Below, piece by piece: positions 33,430 through 43,754 of a DNA stretch of 64,000 nt. The DNA comes from Sphingobacterium sp. JB170. Its GTDB lineage: Bacteria > Bacteroidota > Bacteroidia > Sphingobacteriales > Sphingobacteriaceae. The stretch is taken from assembly GCF_900163865.1 (NCBI RefSeq), contig NZ_FUKU01000026.1:186001-250000 (forward strand), written 5' to 3'. Within the stretch, counting starts at the first letter, position 1; each line of letters begins with the position of its first letter. The notes under the pieces were generated by a model. The model was not told the origin of the DNA, made no database searches, and saw only the letters and a list, made by a program, of their open reading frames with translations. The translations under genes were made by a program, and so were the position numbers.

Positions 33430-35880
33430 TTAAAACCCACCACCCATATCTTCTTCAGATCCTTGATTTTCTTGAGCACGTTTTTTAGTAATATCCTGAA
33501 GCCCGAAACGATACGAGAAGGACAGCGTAAACATACGTTTCATCCATCTGTGCTCAAAACTCGACCGGATTTGAGGTGTTTCCGTTGTTGCTCCAAATCG
33601 GCGAGAGTCAAATACATCACGCACATTGAACGATACATTCGCGCGCTTGTTCATAAATTCCTTTTTTACAGCTACGTCAACACCGGTCATCGACTTCATT
33701 TTTCCTTGTGCCATGACGCGCGGTGCGCGGTAATCTCCACGCAATTGCACCGACCAGGATTTCGGAAATCTAAAGTTAGTATTGACGTTGGTATTCCAGT
33801 TTACACCCTCTTGTTCCTCGATATCAAATTCTGGATTTCCTTCGTATTTATTATAGAATAAATTCCCGTTCCAGGTCACATCCCACCAGTTTTTTAAATT
33901 CACCTTAGCTATAAGTTCAAGCCCCGCGACGTTGGAGTTTGTCAAATTCTCCCATTTACTATAGGTAACGCTGCGATCATCCACAAAATAGATATAAGGC
34001 TGCATGACATCATTCATACGGCGATAATATATTGTTGATATAAAATTCCACTTATTATAAGTCTTCGCAAAACTCGCCTCTAACGAATGAATATCCTCGG
34101 GTAATAAGTCCGGATTACCTTGGCGACGGTTCATCTCATCCGACACATCTGGGAATGGATTTACTTGCCATCCGCGTGGACGTTGTACCCGACGGGTGTA
34201 GCTTAATTGCACTTTATCACCATCTTGGCCAACGTCGTAGGTGAGGAAAAGACTTGGATACAGTCGCAGATAGTCCATACCTCCTTCAGTTTGTAATTCA
34301 TTAGCAGGTAACGAAGGGTCTTTTGCAAAATATGTCGTTGTGAGATCCGTCTGCTCAGCCCGAAGACCAACTTGGTATCCTATTTTGCTGGATAAACGAT
34401 TTTGATAGTTTACGTACAACGCATGCACAGTATTGGTCATATCAAAATCGTTACTGATTGAGTAGTCTGGGTAATAGTTGTTGTCTTGAGTATTTAGTGT
34501 ATCGGAGAACTGTGTATCAAAAGATTTTCTAACGACGGTCCGATAGCCCGCTTCAAACTTATGCTCGTCAGAAAAAGGTAGGACATAATCAATCTGCGCG
34601 TTGATCAACGTTCCATCTTCACTCGTATTATTTATACGTCCACTAGTGGGTATATTCGCCGTATAATCTTGCGTAAAATCGTTTACTCCATCCTCCGTAT
34701 CCTTTCCGTAGCTGAAATTAGCTGACAATTCATGCCCTACTTTTTCGAATTTACGTGTAAAATCTAAATTTAAATCATACCCCAAATCACTTTCTTCTTG
34801 CCGGTTCACTCGGCTACTCGTACCCGAGAGATCCGGATGGTTAAAGTAGGAATAGAACAAATCTTCGCCTCGATCGTTATCACGAATACTTATATCTCCT
34901 GAAATGCCAACAGTAGTTTTATCATTGATATAATAGTCAGCACCGAGCTTCACCGTATTGTTGATTCCCTTTCTGGAACTTTCCTCCGTATTGTTAATTT
35001 GGCTACTATTATTTAAATAGAAATTCTCTCGTAACCCCGACCCAACGCTATGTCTCCTGTTGAAGTTGTAGCTACCATAATAATTAAACTTTCTATCACG
35101 GTAGTTTAATGTAACACCCGCCATATAGTTATTATATGAACCGCCCGATAAGGTAACATTACCGTTTAAGCCGGTACGAATATTCTTTTTCAAGATAATG
35201 TTAATGATTCCTGATTGTCCTTCAGCATCATATTTAGAAGACGGATTGGTAATGATCTCAACCTTATCAATAGCATTTGCAGGTAAGGATTGAAGAAGGG
35301 AATTCACATCGCTTCCAGCCATTGCCGATTCTTTACCATCGATCAAAATTTTCACGTTGGACGACCCCCTCAAATTTACAGAACCGTCCATATCGACCTG
35401 AATTGTCGGTACATTTTGCAATAAGTCGGTCGCAGATCCTCCTGCACTGACGAGGCTTTGGGAAGCATCAAATACTTTTTTGTCAATTGCGAGTTTCATC
35501 GCTGGCGCACGTCCTTCAACGACCACCTCTTGAATAACTTTCCCATCCGCCGTTAGCTTAATAACGCCGAGGTTAATATTTTCTGCTTCGTTCACTTGGA
35601 TACTTTCTCGAATAATGTCTTGCATGCCTACATATGAAATCCGTAAGGCATAGCTACCAACAGGGACTTCGGGGAATACAAGTTTACCTTGGATGTCACT
35701 TTGTGCTCCCAAGACATAGGTTTTATTAGACTGCTTTAATAAGGAAGCACTAGCACCAATCACGGGCTCGTTCGTCGAGGCGTCGACAACAACGGCATTA
35801 ATGGTGTTTTTTTGCGCTAAAAGAAATAAGGGTGAAAAACAAAAAACGATGAATACTCTTAAATTTATTGATGAAAGCAT
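33430..35880 (-). CDS. TonB-dependent-receptor-like outer-membrane barrel protein (OMP_b-brl_3)
   Basis: An 816-residue protein with signal peptide ('VFIVFCFSPLFLLAQ'). A carboxypeptidase-D-like domain ('NAVVVDASTNEPVIGAS') is followed by a plug-like domain ('ATDLLQNVPTIQVDMDGSVN', 'VKILIDGKESAM', 'DKVEIITNPSSKYDAEGQSG'). A large barrel ends 'KRMFTLSFSYRFGLQD'. The short plug plus 'GIINIILKK' matches the outer-membrane beta-barrel family 3 of Bacteroidota, thought to handle peptides or small ligands rather than glycans. The C-terminal tail is Glu/Gly-rich. There is no SusD partner. Confidence 0.9.
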   Translation of the reverse strand: MLSSINLRVFIVFCFSPLFLLAQKNTINAVVVDASTNEPVIGASASLLKQSNKTYVLGAQSDIQGKLVFPEVPVGSYALRISYVGMQDIIRESIQVNEAENINLGVIKLTADGKVIQEVVVEGRAPAMKLAIDKKVFDASQSLVSAGGSATDLLQNVPTIQVDMDGSVNLRGSSNVKILIDGKESAMAGSDVNSLLQSLPANAIDKVEIITNPSSKYDAEGQSGIINIILKKNIRTGLNGNVTLSGGSYNNYMAGVTLNYRDRKFNYYGSYNFNRRHSVGSGLRENFYLNNSSQINNTEESSRKGINNTVKLGADYYINDKTTVGISGDISIRDNDRGEDLFYSYFNHPDLSGTSSRVNRQEESDLGYDLNLDFTRKFEKVGHELSANFSYGKDTEDGVNDFTQDYTANIPTSGRINNTSEDGTLINAQIDYVLPFSDEHKFEAGYRTVVRKSFDTQFSDTLNTQDNNYYPDYSISNDFDMTNTVHALYVNYQNRLSSKIGYQVGLRAEQTDLTTTYFAKDPSLPANELQTEGGMDYLRLYPSLFLTYDVGQDGDKVQLSYTRRVQRPRGWQVNPFPDVSDEMNRRQGNPDLLPEDIHSLEASFAKTYNKWNFISTIYYRRMNDVMQPYIYFVDDRSVTYSKWENLTNSNVAGLELIAKVNLKNWWDVTWNGNLFYNKYEGNPEFDIEEQEGVNWNTNVNTNFRFPKSWSVQLRGDYRAPRVMAQGKMKSMTGVDVAVKKEFMNKRANVSFNVRDVFDSRRFGATTETPQIRSSFEHRWMKRMFTLSFSYRFGLQDITKKRAQENQGSEEDMGGGF

Positions 35881-35962
35881 GTAATAAAAATATATGTTTC
35901 ACAAAACAACCAAAATTAAATAGTTTTAGCAGCATCGTAACTGCATTATTACGTACGTAATA

Positions 35963-36244
35963 CTACTCTGTGGAGACGGTCAAACCCTCGGATTTAAGGA
36001 TTTTTCGATAGACTTCAACCTCCGTATAACTACCTTCTAGAACAATGCATTTTCCCTTATTATGCACTTCCCAAGCAATACGCTCTGATTCGGTTTCTGA
36101 ATACTGAAGATGATGCATCAAACAACGTATTACATGCTCAAATGTATTAGTCTCGTCGTTCCACAAAATTAAACGATTGGAATCACGGGCTACGGCTAAA
36201 ATCTCTGCTAACGTGAAGGTCTCTACTTCGGTTTCTACACTCAT
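35963..36244 (-). CDS. clpS: ATP-dependent Clp protease adaptor ClpS
   Basis: A 93-residue adaptor that delivers N-degron proteins to ClpAP. 'LILWNDETNTFEHVIRCLM' is the signature with the Asn-Asp pair that grips the N-terminal residue of the substrate. 'EAWEVHNKG'-type sequence appears as 'IAWEVHNKGKCIV' with the conserved His. The tail 'EVYRKILKSEGLTVSTE' is usual. It stands alone; clpA is not in the window. Confidence 0.93.
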   Translation of the reverse strand: MSVETEVETFTLAEILAVARDSNRLILWNDETNTFEHVIRCLMHHLQYSETESERIAWEVHNKGKCIVLEGSYTEVEVYRKILKSEGLTVSTE

Positions 36245-36623
36245 AAAACAAAAATAGGCAATTTTTAAAATTTAGTGAACCTTAAATCGTACGATTTCAA
36301 ATGAAGTTATCCCGTCCCCTTGTGCAAAGTTTATAAGTTCGGGATTTCCAGGTATCTTGTAAAACTTCTCTAAAAAAACAAAAATCACCAGCAAAACACA
36401 TCGGTAGTTGAATGCTATAGGTCCAGAAATCAATCCATCGTTTTTGCTAAAAAACAAAAAGTTGCAATATTTGTAATATATTGTGCCATCGCAGCATCAT
36501 TAATTTTGATAGCACGATAATTACGGTGAGTGCGAAGATAAACCTACACTATCCGTAACTACGTATATAAATTAAAACTTCTATAGTGATCAGATAAGTT
36601 CACAGTTGAAAAAAAATCAGTTT
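36245..36623. other. Intergenic region between divergent clpS and KAS III genes
   Basis: No gene is firmly supported. A 61-codon frame on the minus strand (36272-36457) has a family-like tail ('GNPELINFAQGDGITSFEIV'), but no family was recognised and the rest is low complexity; it could be a small gene or a remnant. The region must hold the promoters of both neighbours. Confidence 0.4.
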
Positions 36624-37670
36624 ATGTTTAATTCAAAGGTAGCAGGAATAGGACATTATGTCCCCAATAACGTTTACACAAATGATGATCTTACGCGCTT
36701 TATGGATACCAGTGACGAGTGGATTACAGAGCGTACGGGGATCAAAGAACGCCGGTATGCGGATCGCTTAACGGAAACGACTACAACGATGGCTATTGAG
36801 GCCTCGAAAATCGCTATCCAACAGGCGGGTACAACAGCTCAAGAGATCGATTTTATCGTATTCGCTACTTTATCTCCTGACTATTATTTCCCCGGATGCG
36901 GCGTTTTGCTTCAACGCGAAATGGGTATGAATGAAATAGGTGCACTTGACATCCGAAACCAGTGCTCGGGTTTTATCTATGCGTTATCAGTCGCTGATCA
37001 ATTTATTAAAACGGGTATGTACAAGAACATACTGGTGGTCGGCTCGGAAAAACATTCGTTTGCACTAGATTATTCGACACGAGGTAGAGGTGTATCCGTA
37101 ATATTCGGTGACGGAGCCGGCGCAGTAGTGCTCCAGCCATCAACCGATCCAAAGAAAGGTATTTTAAGTACACACCTCCATTCCGATGGAGCTGAAGCGG
37201 AAAAACTTGCGATGTATTATCCAGGTTCCTCAGCCGGACTTTGGTTAGATGAAAAGCCAGAATGGCCCGAACAGGAACTTGGGGGGATGTTAATGACACC
37301 CGAAATGCTCGAAAACGGAACGGCTTTCCCCTACATGGACGGGCAAGCGGTTTTTAAAAAGGCGGTGGTTAAATTTCCGGAGGTTATTCAAGAAGCTTTA
37401 ACAAAAAATAATTTAACGACACAAGATATCAATCTACTGATCCCCCATCAGGCAAATTTGAGGATTTCTCAGTTTATACAAAAAACGTTAAAACTATCCG
37501 ACCAGCAAGTTTTTAACAACATACAAAAATACGGAAACACGACTGCCGCTTCCGTGCCTATTGCACTGAGCGAAGCCTTTCTAGAGGGTAAAATTAAAGA
37601 GGGTAATTTGGTCTGTTTAGCTGCCTTCGGGGCAGGATTCACTTGGGGTTCGACACTAATTCGATGGTAA
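36624..37670 (+). CDS. 3-oxoacyl-ACP synthase III (FabH-like)
   Basis: A 348-residue thiolase-fold enzyme; ATG at 36624 is chosen over an upstream TTG at 36606. Catalytic Cys114 lies in 'DIRNQCSGFIYAL', the His in 'LLIPHQANLRIS' and the Asn in 'KYGNTTAASVPIAL', giving the complete Cys-His-Asn triad. A stretch of about 30 extra residues around 'GLWLDEKPEWPEQELGGMLM' interrupts the usual FabH length and could shape the acyl pocket. It stands alone, apart from any plsX-fab cluster, so it may be a second KAS III with a special primer. It converges with a fatty-acid-hydroxylase-like gene. Confidence 0.88.
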   Translation: MFNSKVAGIGHYVPNNVYTNDDLTRFMDTSDEWITERTGIKERRYADRLTETTTTMAIEASKIAIQQAGTTAQEIDFIVFATLSPDYYFPGCGVLLQREMGMNEIGALDIRNQCSGFIYALSVADQFIKTGMYKNILVVGSEKHSFALDYSTRGRGVSVIFGDGAGAVVLQPSTDPKKGILSTHLHSDGAEAEKLAMYYPGSSAGLWLDEKPEWPEQELGGMLMTPEMLENGTAFPYMDGQAVFKKAVVKFPEVIQEALTKNNLTTQDINLLIPHQANLRISQFIQKTLKLSDQQVFNNIQKYGNTTAASVPIALSEAFLEGKIKEGNLVCLAAFGAGFTWGSTLIRW

Positions 37671-37719
37671 ATTCAAAGAAACAAAACGAACATTAGTTGT
37701 TTTATTTCTTTGTTGCTCG

Positions 37720-38370
37720 TTATGTCTTTTGTTTCTTCTTCGCTTTTTCTTTCTTTTGAAAACCAGAACCAAAGATCACATCCCATATTCCTGAACTTAC
37801 GCCAAACCCGCGCTCGGGATCAGCATAATGGTGCAACATGTGATGATCCTTTATGCGTTTAAATAACCCAGATTTAAAATTTGCGTGATGCATAGCGTAG
37901 TGGGACTCATCATAAATCAAGTAACCCAATAGAAAACCAGCAAAAAAACCTGCTAAAGTATATTCGGTAAAGAAAATACTAAAAATCCCATAAATTATCG
38001 CCGCCATAGGGATACTAGCGGACAGTGGCATCACCAAGCGTAAACGATCTTTCGGGTAGTCATGGTGTATCCCATGAAAGATAAAATGAATACGTTTCCC
38101 AAAGTTTGAACGAGGTTCAAAATGGAAGATCCACCGATGTAGAATATACTCTGCCAGAGTCCAGAATGCTAAACCATAAAAAAAATATAACGCGACATTT
38201 CCCGCGGTCATTTCTCCATTAACATATGCTTTATATACGAAATAACAGATGACTGGAATCCAAAAGATCAACGGAATGCTGTAATGTATTTTCGTTAATG
38301 ATTCCAAAAAATCATTTTTGAACATACGTGACGACTCCGTAGAATTTGACACATACAACTTCTTTGCCAT
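37720..38370 (-). CDS. Fatty acid hydroxylase / sterol desaturase superfamily membrane protein
   Basis: A 216-residue integral membrane di-iron protein. Four His clusters are visible: 'HRWIFHF', 'HFIFHGIHHDYP', 'HYAMHHANF' and 'HHMLHHY'. They match the superfamily pattern of eight or more metal-binding His between four membrane helices. The layout is closest to the fatty-acid 2-hydroxylase branch, which in Bacteroidota could act on sphingolipid or lipid A acyl chains; a carotenoid hydroxylase role cannot be excluded. The C-terminal tail is Lys-rich ('KKEKAKKKQK'). Confidence 0.85.
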   Translation of the reverse strand: MAKKLYVSNSTESSRMFKNDFLESLTKIHYSIPLIFWIPVICYFVYKAYVNGEMTAGNVALYFFYGLAFWTLAEYILHRWIFHFEPRSNFGKRIHFIFHGIHHDYPKDRLRLVMPLSASIPMAAIIYGIFSIFFTEYTLAGFFAGFLLGYLIYDESHYAMHHANFKSGLFKRIKDHHMLHHYADPERGFGVSSGIWDVIFGSGFQKKEKAKKKQKT

Positions 38371-38474
38371 AATGTATAACTTGAATTTAAATCAAAGGTA
38401 ACGAGTATTGAAATAGATACAAAATTTAACTTTTTGAACTTTTTCATTTTTTTGTCAAATTAATCAACCATCGA

Positions 38475-40376
38475 CTAGAATGCAGTATTCCAGCGACATA
38501 GCCCGCTATCAATCACAATCTCCTGATTATCAACTAATTTACGGAGCACAGATGCTTTTAATTGTTGGTTCTTATCCTCGATCGCATTCATAAGCTCCTC
38601 TTCAGACATCGGTTCTGCTAACAAAATGTGTTGAATCGCTTCAGTAATCTTTAATTCGACTTGCTGCCAATGTGTACGTTTAAGGCAAATATCGCATACA
38701 CCACATTGCTTTTCCTCGATTTCACCAAAATAGCTTTGAAGTGCGATGCTCCTGCAAACCGTATCTTCCAAATACGCGTTAATATATTCTAATTGTTCAC
38801 GTTTAATTCGTTTTCGCTCAAATATAAATGCACTATCGACAAATAGATTCTTATAGTCAACACGAGGCTGTAAGAATTCCAGCTGTGGCGCATCGGTTTT
38901 TGGTAGATAAGTTGCGATTTGCAAGCTTTCCAGCCCACGAAGCAGTTCAGAAACGCCATCATACGATATTTTTAATGTCCGTGCTATATCGTACGCATTG
39001 ATCGCGATAAAATATTCAAATAGCCCACCATGATTTCGCAGCAAATATTTAATAATCGGGTCGTACTTTGCAGCCTGAACTTGGAATTTATACAGTTCCT
39101 GACTATCTACTTCAAATTTAATTCGTGCGGGCAATACCGCGGGCTCCGACAGCGCAATCCATCCATCACGTTCCAGGAATTTAAGTGCGCTCATCGTGGA
39201 AAGTATATCAAATTTATAGCGCTTGGCAAATCCAACTATATCAAAAGACTCGACCACTCCTTTTCCTGCCCCATAAGCAATCTGAAAAAAATTAGCCAGT
39301 TGGTGGTACACCTGTTGTATGAAAGGAATCGAAGGAAAACTAGCTACAAAATAGCGTGACAATTTATCTCGATCTTCCTGATTGTACAGCATCACGGCAT
39401 AGGCCTTCTTCTCATCACGTCCCGCACGCCCAGCTTCTTGATAGTAAGCCTCCAGGGTCTCTGGCACGTCCAAATGCAATACAAAACGTACGTCGGGTTT
39501 ATCAATCCCCATCCCGAACGCATTTGTGGCAACGATCACGCGTATACGATTCGCCATCCAATCGTTTTGCTTTCTTGAGCGTTCGGCTGGTAAAAGCCCT
39601 GCATGGTAATAATCTGCCGAGATCCCATGATTCATTAAAAAAAGTGCCACCTCCTGCGTTTCGCGGCGATTGCGAACGTAGACAAGACCAGTGCCGCGAA
39701 GTGTGTGCATCATACGTAACATACGGGCAAACTTATCGTTCTCTTCAAGTGCCAAATAGCAAAGATTATCACGGCGAAAGCTTTTTTGAAATATTTGTGG
39801 TGCCGAGAACTGCAACTTCTCCTGGATGTCTTCCACTACCCGTACCGTTGCCGTCGCTGTTAATGCTAAAAATGGAACAGTAGGGTGAATTTCCCTGAGT
39901 TTAGAAAGTTGCAAGTATGATGGACGAAAATCATAACCCCATTCTGAAATACAATGTGCCTCGTCAATCGCAAAAAGGCATATTTTCATGTAGCGTAAAC
40001 GCTCCTGGACGATTTCGCTATGCAAGCGTTCAGGTGCTAAATAGAGAAACTTAATTTTCCCAAAAATACAGTTATCTAAAATGATGTCGACTTCTCTTTT
40101 GGACATACCAGAGAAAACCCCTACAGCATCAATACCTTTGCTTCTCAAGCTTTGTATTTGGTCTTTCATCAACGCTATTAACGGTGTTATCACAATGCAG
40201 ATTCCAGCAAGCTGAAGGGCTGGTACTTGAAAACAGATTGATTTGCCCCCTCCAGTAGGCATTAAGGCAAGCGTATCATGTCCTTGCAAAACAGAATCGA
40301 TAATTTCCTGCTGCAACGGACGAAAAGAATCGTAGCCCCAATACTGCTTTAAAATTGTAACACTTTTTTGTTCCAT
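38475..40376 (-). CDS. RecQ-family ATP-dependent DNA helicase
   Basis: A 633-residue superfamily 2 helicase. Motif I 'MPTGGGKS' (residues 39-46), DEAH box 'AIDEAHCISEWGYDFRP', 'ATATVRVVEDI', motif V 'VIVATNAFGMGIDKPDVRFV' and motif VI 'EAYYQEAGRAGRD' are intact. The RecQ zinc site follows: Cys in 'EDTVCRSIA', then 'EEKQCGVCDIC'. The C-terminal part is a shortened winged-helix-like region without an HRDC domain, so this is the shorter of the RecQ types found in Bacteroidota. It lies downstream of the ATP synthase operon, after a terminator. Confidence 0.95.
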   Translation of the reverse strand: MEQKSVTILKQYWGYDSFRPLQQEIIDSVLQGHDTLALMPTGGGKSICFQVPALQLAGICIVITPLIALMKDQIQSLRSKGIDAVGVFSGMSKREVDIILDNCIFGKIKFLYLAPERLHSEIVQERLRYMKICLFAIDEAHCISEWGYDFRPSYLQLSKLREIHPTVPFLALTATATVRVVEDIQEKLQFSAPQIFQKSFRRDNLCYLALEENDKFARMLRMMHTLRGTGLVYVRNRRETQEVALFLMNHGISADYYHAGLLPAERSRKQNDWMANRIRVIVATNAFGMGIDKPDVRFVLHLDVPETLEAYYQEAGRAGRDEKKAYAVMLYNQEDRDKLSRYFVASFPSIPFIQQVYHQLANFFQIAYGAGKGVVESFDIVGFAKRYKFDILSTMSALKFLERDGWIALSEPAVLPARIKFEVDSQELYKFQVQAAKYDPIIKYLLRNHGGLFEYFIAINAYDIARTLKISYDGVSELLRGLESLQIATYLPKTDAPQLEFLQPRVDYKNLFVDSAFIFERKRIKREQLEYINAYLEDTVCRSIALQSYFGEIEEKQCGVCDICLKRTHWQQVELKITEAIQHILLAEPMSEEELMNAIEDKNQQLKASVLRKLVDNQEIVIDSGLCRWNTAF

Positions 40377-40530
40377 GTATCACTCTATCACACAATGCTT
40401 CTAGCTCCGGTAGTCACTTTAAACGTACCGGAATCTAAAAATACAAAAAAACACCTAATTCGGCCTTTTATCGTTCTTCACATGTTCGTAGGTTAAACTC
40501 CTTGGGCTACCCAATTCGAAAAACATACTT

Positions 40531-40566
40531 AAAAAAAAAAAAGGGAAAGTATTTCTACCTTCCCTT
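40531..40566 (-). terminator. Terminator of the ATP synthase operon
   Basis: On the minus strand AAGGGAA (40560-40566) pairs with TTCCCTT (40541-40547) over a 12-base loop and runs straight into twelve T residues. It lies 22 bp past the atpG stop. Confidence 0.9.
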
Positions 40567-40588
40567 ATACTTTAAATTGAAGCGCTAA

Positions 40589-41473
40589 TTATCCGTTCGA
40601 TAATGCTGCCGCCCCCGAAACGATTTCCGTTAGCTCCGTCGTAATTGCTGCCTGACGTGCTTGGTTGTAAGATAACTTAAGTGCTTTCAATAAATCTCCC
40701 GCATTCTCTGTTGCTTTATCCATCGCCGTCATTCTTGCTCCGTGTTCAGAAGCATTAGAATCCAGAACAGCTTTGAATAACTGCGTTTTTATCGCTTTTG
40801 GAATCAATTCTTCAATAATTTTTTCCTTTGAAGGTTCAATTATATAATCCACCTCTGCTGAAACTTCTTCTCGCTGTTTTTCTTCCGGGATTAAAGGTAG
40901 TAATTGCTCTGCGGTCAATAACTGAACTGCAGCATTACGGAATTGGTTATACACCACTTCAACGCGATCAATATTACCTACTTTAAATTCGTCCATTACA
41001 TAATCGGTAACTTTCGACACATTCAAAAACGTAAGATCGCTATACAGTTCATTATTATCCCCAATGACATTAAACCCCCGCTTTTGGAAGAAATCATGAC
41101 CACGCTTACCAATAGCAATAATACTAAGATTGCCGCGGGCATGTTGCTCAGCATATTTACCAAATATGAGGTTATTCGCTGTTTTAATCGCATTTGCATT
41201 GAAAGCTCCCGCCAAACCTCTATTTGAAGTTAACACAATCACCAATACCTTCGTCGGCACGCGGTCTTGAGTAAACGGAGAATCATTATCTTCAACAGAA
41301 GCAGAAACTTGCGCCAAGATATCTCTTAACTTATTAGCGTAAGGACGTAATTGCACGATTGCATTTGTTGCACGTTTCAATTTAGCCGCAGCCACCATTT
41401 TCATCGCTTTGGTAATCTGTTGAGTCGATGTTACCGAACCGATCCGGTTTCTTACTTCTTTTAAATTTGCCAT
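40589..41473 (-). CDS. atpG: ATP synthase F1 subunit gamma
   Basis: A 294-residue central-stalk subunit. The N-terminal helix 'LKEVRNRIGSVTSTQQITKA' and 'MKMVAAAKLKRA' are standard. The middle Rossmann-like part has 'VIVLTSNRGLAGAFNANAIK'. The C-terminal helix 'ASEHGARMTAMDKATENAGD' and 'LSYNQARQAAITTELTEIVS' carry the conserved rotor-contact residues. Last gene of the cluster, read after atpA. The beta and epsilon genes are not adjacent. Confidence 0.97.
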   Translation of the reverse strand: MANLKEVRNRIGSVTSTQQITKAMKMVAAAKLKRATNAIVQLRPYANKLRDILAQVSASVEDNDSPFTQDRVPTKVLVIVLTSNRGLAGAFNANAIKTANNLIFGKYAEQHARGNLSIIAIGKRGHDFFQKRGFNVIGDNNELYSDLTFLNVSKVTDYVMDEFKVGNIDRVEVVYNQFRNAAVQLLTAEQLLPLIPEEKQREEVSAEVDYIIEPSKEKIIEELIPKAIKTQLFKAVLDSNASEHGARMTAMDKATENAGDLLKALKLSYNQARQAAITTELTEIVSGAAALSNG

Positions 41474-41547
41474 ATACTAGTTTAGATTTGAGTCCAGCAG
41501 CGCGAGATACTTTTGTTTAGAATATCGTACTACAACCCCTTATCTGA

Positions 41548-43122
41548 TTAATATTTTGCTGCTAATTCTTTAGCTACTTTATCCAACACTCCAGTTAACT
41601 CATCGCTGTATTTACCTGCTTTTAACGCAGACAACACTTCTGGATGACGTTGTTCTAGTTGTGTCAAATATTCTTCTTCAAATTCACGAACTTTATTCAC
41701 TGGTACACTGCGAAACAATCCTTTCGTACCCGCGTAGATAATCGCAACTTGTTTGTCAACCGCAACAGGAGAATATTGTCCTTGCTTAAGAATCTCTACG
41801 TTACGTATTCCTTTATCCAATACGGCTTTTGTAGCGGCATCAAGGTCTGACCCGAACTTCGCAAAAGCTTCAAGCTCGCGGTATTGTGCTTGATCCAGCT
41901 TTAAAGTACCTGAAACTTTCTTCATCGATTTAATTTGGGCATTCCCTCCCACACGTGATACCGAGATACCGACGTTAATTGCAGGGCGGATACCCGCGTT
42001 AAATAAATTCGATTCCAAGAATATCTGACCGTCGGTAATTGAAATTACATTCGTCGGAATATATGCGGAAACGTCACCAGCTTGTGTCTCGATAATCGGT
42101 AAAGCTGTAAGTGAACCACCTCCTTTGACTAAATGCTTAATCGATTCCGGAAGGTCATTCATGTTTTTAGCAATTGCATCCGACGTGTTAATTTTCGCAG
42201 CTCTTTCCAATAAACGGGAGTGCAAATAGAAAACATCGCCCGGATATGCCTCACGTCCCGGTGGACGACGTAGCAGCAGGGAAACTTCGCGGTATGCAAC
42301 TGCTTGTTTCGATAAATCATCATATACTATCAGCGCGGGACGACCTGTATCGCGGAAAAATTCTCCAATTGCAGCACCTGCCATTGGCGCATAAAATTGA
42401 AGTGGAGCAGGATCAGCGGCTGATGCAGCAACAACTACTGTATAGGCCATTGCGCCTCTTTCTTCAAGAACACGCACAATATTCGCTACGGTTGAATTCT
42501 TTTGACCAACGGCAACATATATACAGAATACAGGGTGCCCCGCATCGTAAAATTCCTTTTGGTTTAAAATCGTATCGATACACACCGCTGTCTTACCAGT
42601 CTGGCGGTCACCAATCACAAGCTCACGTTGCCCACGTCCCACAGGAATCATCGCATCGATCGCCTTAATACCCGTTTGAAGTGGTTCAGTCACTGGCTGA
42701 CGATAAATAACACCGGGTGCTTTCCGCTCAATCGGCATCTCATAGGTTTCGCCAGAAATTGGCCCCTTACCATCAATTGGTAGACCTAACGTATTAACAA
42801 CACGGCCTAACATACCTTCACCTACTTTAAGAGATGCAATACGTCCTGTACGCTTTGCGACGTCACCTTCTTTTACAGCGTCAGAAGGGCCTAAAAGAAC
42901 GATACCTACGTTATCTTCTTCTAAGTTTAATACAATACCTTCTAATCCGTCACCAAACTCAACCAATTCTCCCGACTGAACTTTAGTTAAGCCGTAAACA
43001 CGAGCAATACCGTCACCAATAGTAAGTACGGTACCCACTTCTTCTAGTTCGGCTTCTGACTTAAACCCTGACAATTGCTCTCTTAGAATTGCCGAAACTT
43101 CATCTGGTCTTACCTCTATCAT
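41548..43122 (-). CDS. atpA: ATP synthase F1 subunit alpha
   Basis: A 524-residue non-catalytic nucleotide-binding subunit. The P-loop is '[14 protein letters not shown]' (near residue 170). '[20 protein letters not shown]' carries the family signature and the arginine-finger Arg. The N-terminal '[11 protein letters not shown]' helix that contacts delta and the C-terminal helical domain are complete. Length is normal. It follows atpH by 56 bp and precedes atpG by 74 bp. Confidence 0.98.
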   Translation of the reverse strand: MIEVRPDEVSAILREQLSGFKSEAELEEVGTVLTIGDGIARVYGLTKVQSGELVEFGDGLEGIVLNLEEDNVGIVLLGPSDAVKEGDVAKRTGRIASLKVGEGMLGRVVNTLGLPIDGKGPISGETYEMPIERKAPGVIYRQPVTEPLQTGIKAIDAMIPVGRGQRELVIGDRQTGKTAVCIDTILNQKEFYDAGHPVFCIYVAVGQKNSTVANIVRVLEERGAMAYTVVVAASAADPAPLQFYAPMAGAAIGEFFRDTGRPALIVYDDLSKQAVAYREVSLLLRRPPGREAYPGDVFYLHSRLLERAAKINTSDAIAKNMNDLPESIKHLVKGGGSLTALPIIETQAGDVSAYIPTNVISITDGQIFLESNLFNAGIRPAINVGISVSRVGGNAQIKSMKKVSGTLKLDQAQYRELEAFAKFGSDLDAATKAVLDKGIRNVEILKQGQYSPVAVDKQVAIIYAGTKGLFRSVPVNKVREFEEEYLTQLEQRHPEVLSALKAGKYSDELTGVLDKVAKELAAKY

Positions 43123-43178
43123 TGTTGTTATTATAAGGGGTTTTCTATTCTATTTATCTTAAAAAAGCCAAAGCGAAA

Positions 43179-43724
43179 TTATATGCCTTGACTTACAAAA
43201 TGTTTCTTCAATTTATCCAATCGACCCGCGATACTCGCATCGATTTGCTTATCGCCAACGCGAACAACAATACCACCAATTAACAAAGGGTCTACATTAT
43301 TCTTCAAAATAACTTGGTTGTTAATTTCTTGTTCAAGTGTCTTTTGTAATTCCGTCAGAATTTCATCAGACAGCGAGGTTGCCGAAACGACCGTTGCATT
43401 CACGATACCTTTGAACTCGTTATAGCTACGCACAAATTCATTAGCGATCTCGAACAAAATATTAGCACGACCCTTATCGACAAGAATTCCAAAAAAAGAT
43501 AATACCAACGGATTTACTTTTCCTTCAAAAATTCCTGATAGAATAGCTCGTTTTTTATCCGCTTTTATAATTGGATTTTTAAGAACTTTCTGTAACTGAG
43601 AATTTTCTTTTAGAACCGCAATAACCTGATCAATATCACCCTTTATGATATCTTCGCTCCCCTTTTCTTTAGAAAGATCAAGGAGTGACTTGGCGTATCT
43701 GGATGCAACAGTAAAAATTGACAT
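43179..43724 (-). CDS. atpH: ATP synthase F1 subunit delta
   Basis: A 181-residue peripheral-stalk protein. The N-terminal helical domain begins 'VASRYAKSLLDLSKEKGS', the family signature. The C-terminal part contains 'NNVDPLLIGGIVVRVGDKQID' and 'SIAGRLDKLKKHF', the second signature. It joins the b subunits to the top of F1. Confidence 0.96.
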   Translation of the reverse strand: MSIFTVASRYAKSLLDLSKEKGSEDIIKGDIDQVIAVLKENSQLQKVLKNPIIKADKKRAILSGIFEGKVNPLVLSFFGILVDKGRANILFEIANEFVRSYNEFKGIVNATVVSATSLSDEILTELQKTLEQEINNQVILKNNVDPLLIGGIVVRVGDKQIDASIAGRLDKLKKHFVSQGI

Positions 43725-43754
43725 ATACTAAATTTAAAAAAAGTGACGAACCTA

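Noticed and set aside
36272..36457. 61-codon frame on the minus strand between clpS and the KAS III gene
   Set aside because: Part of the translation looks protein-like, but it has no recognisable family, begins with low-complexity sequence and has no clear promoter; reported only inside the intergenic entry.
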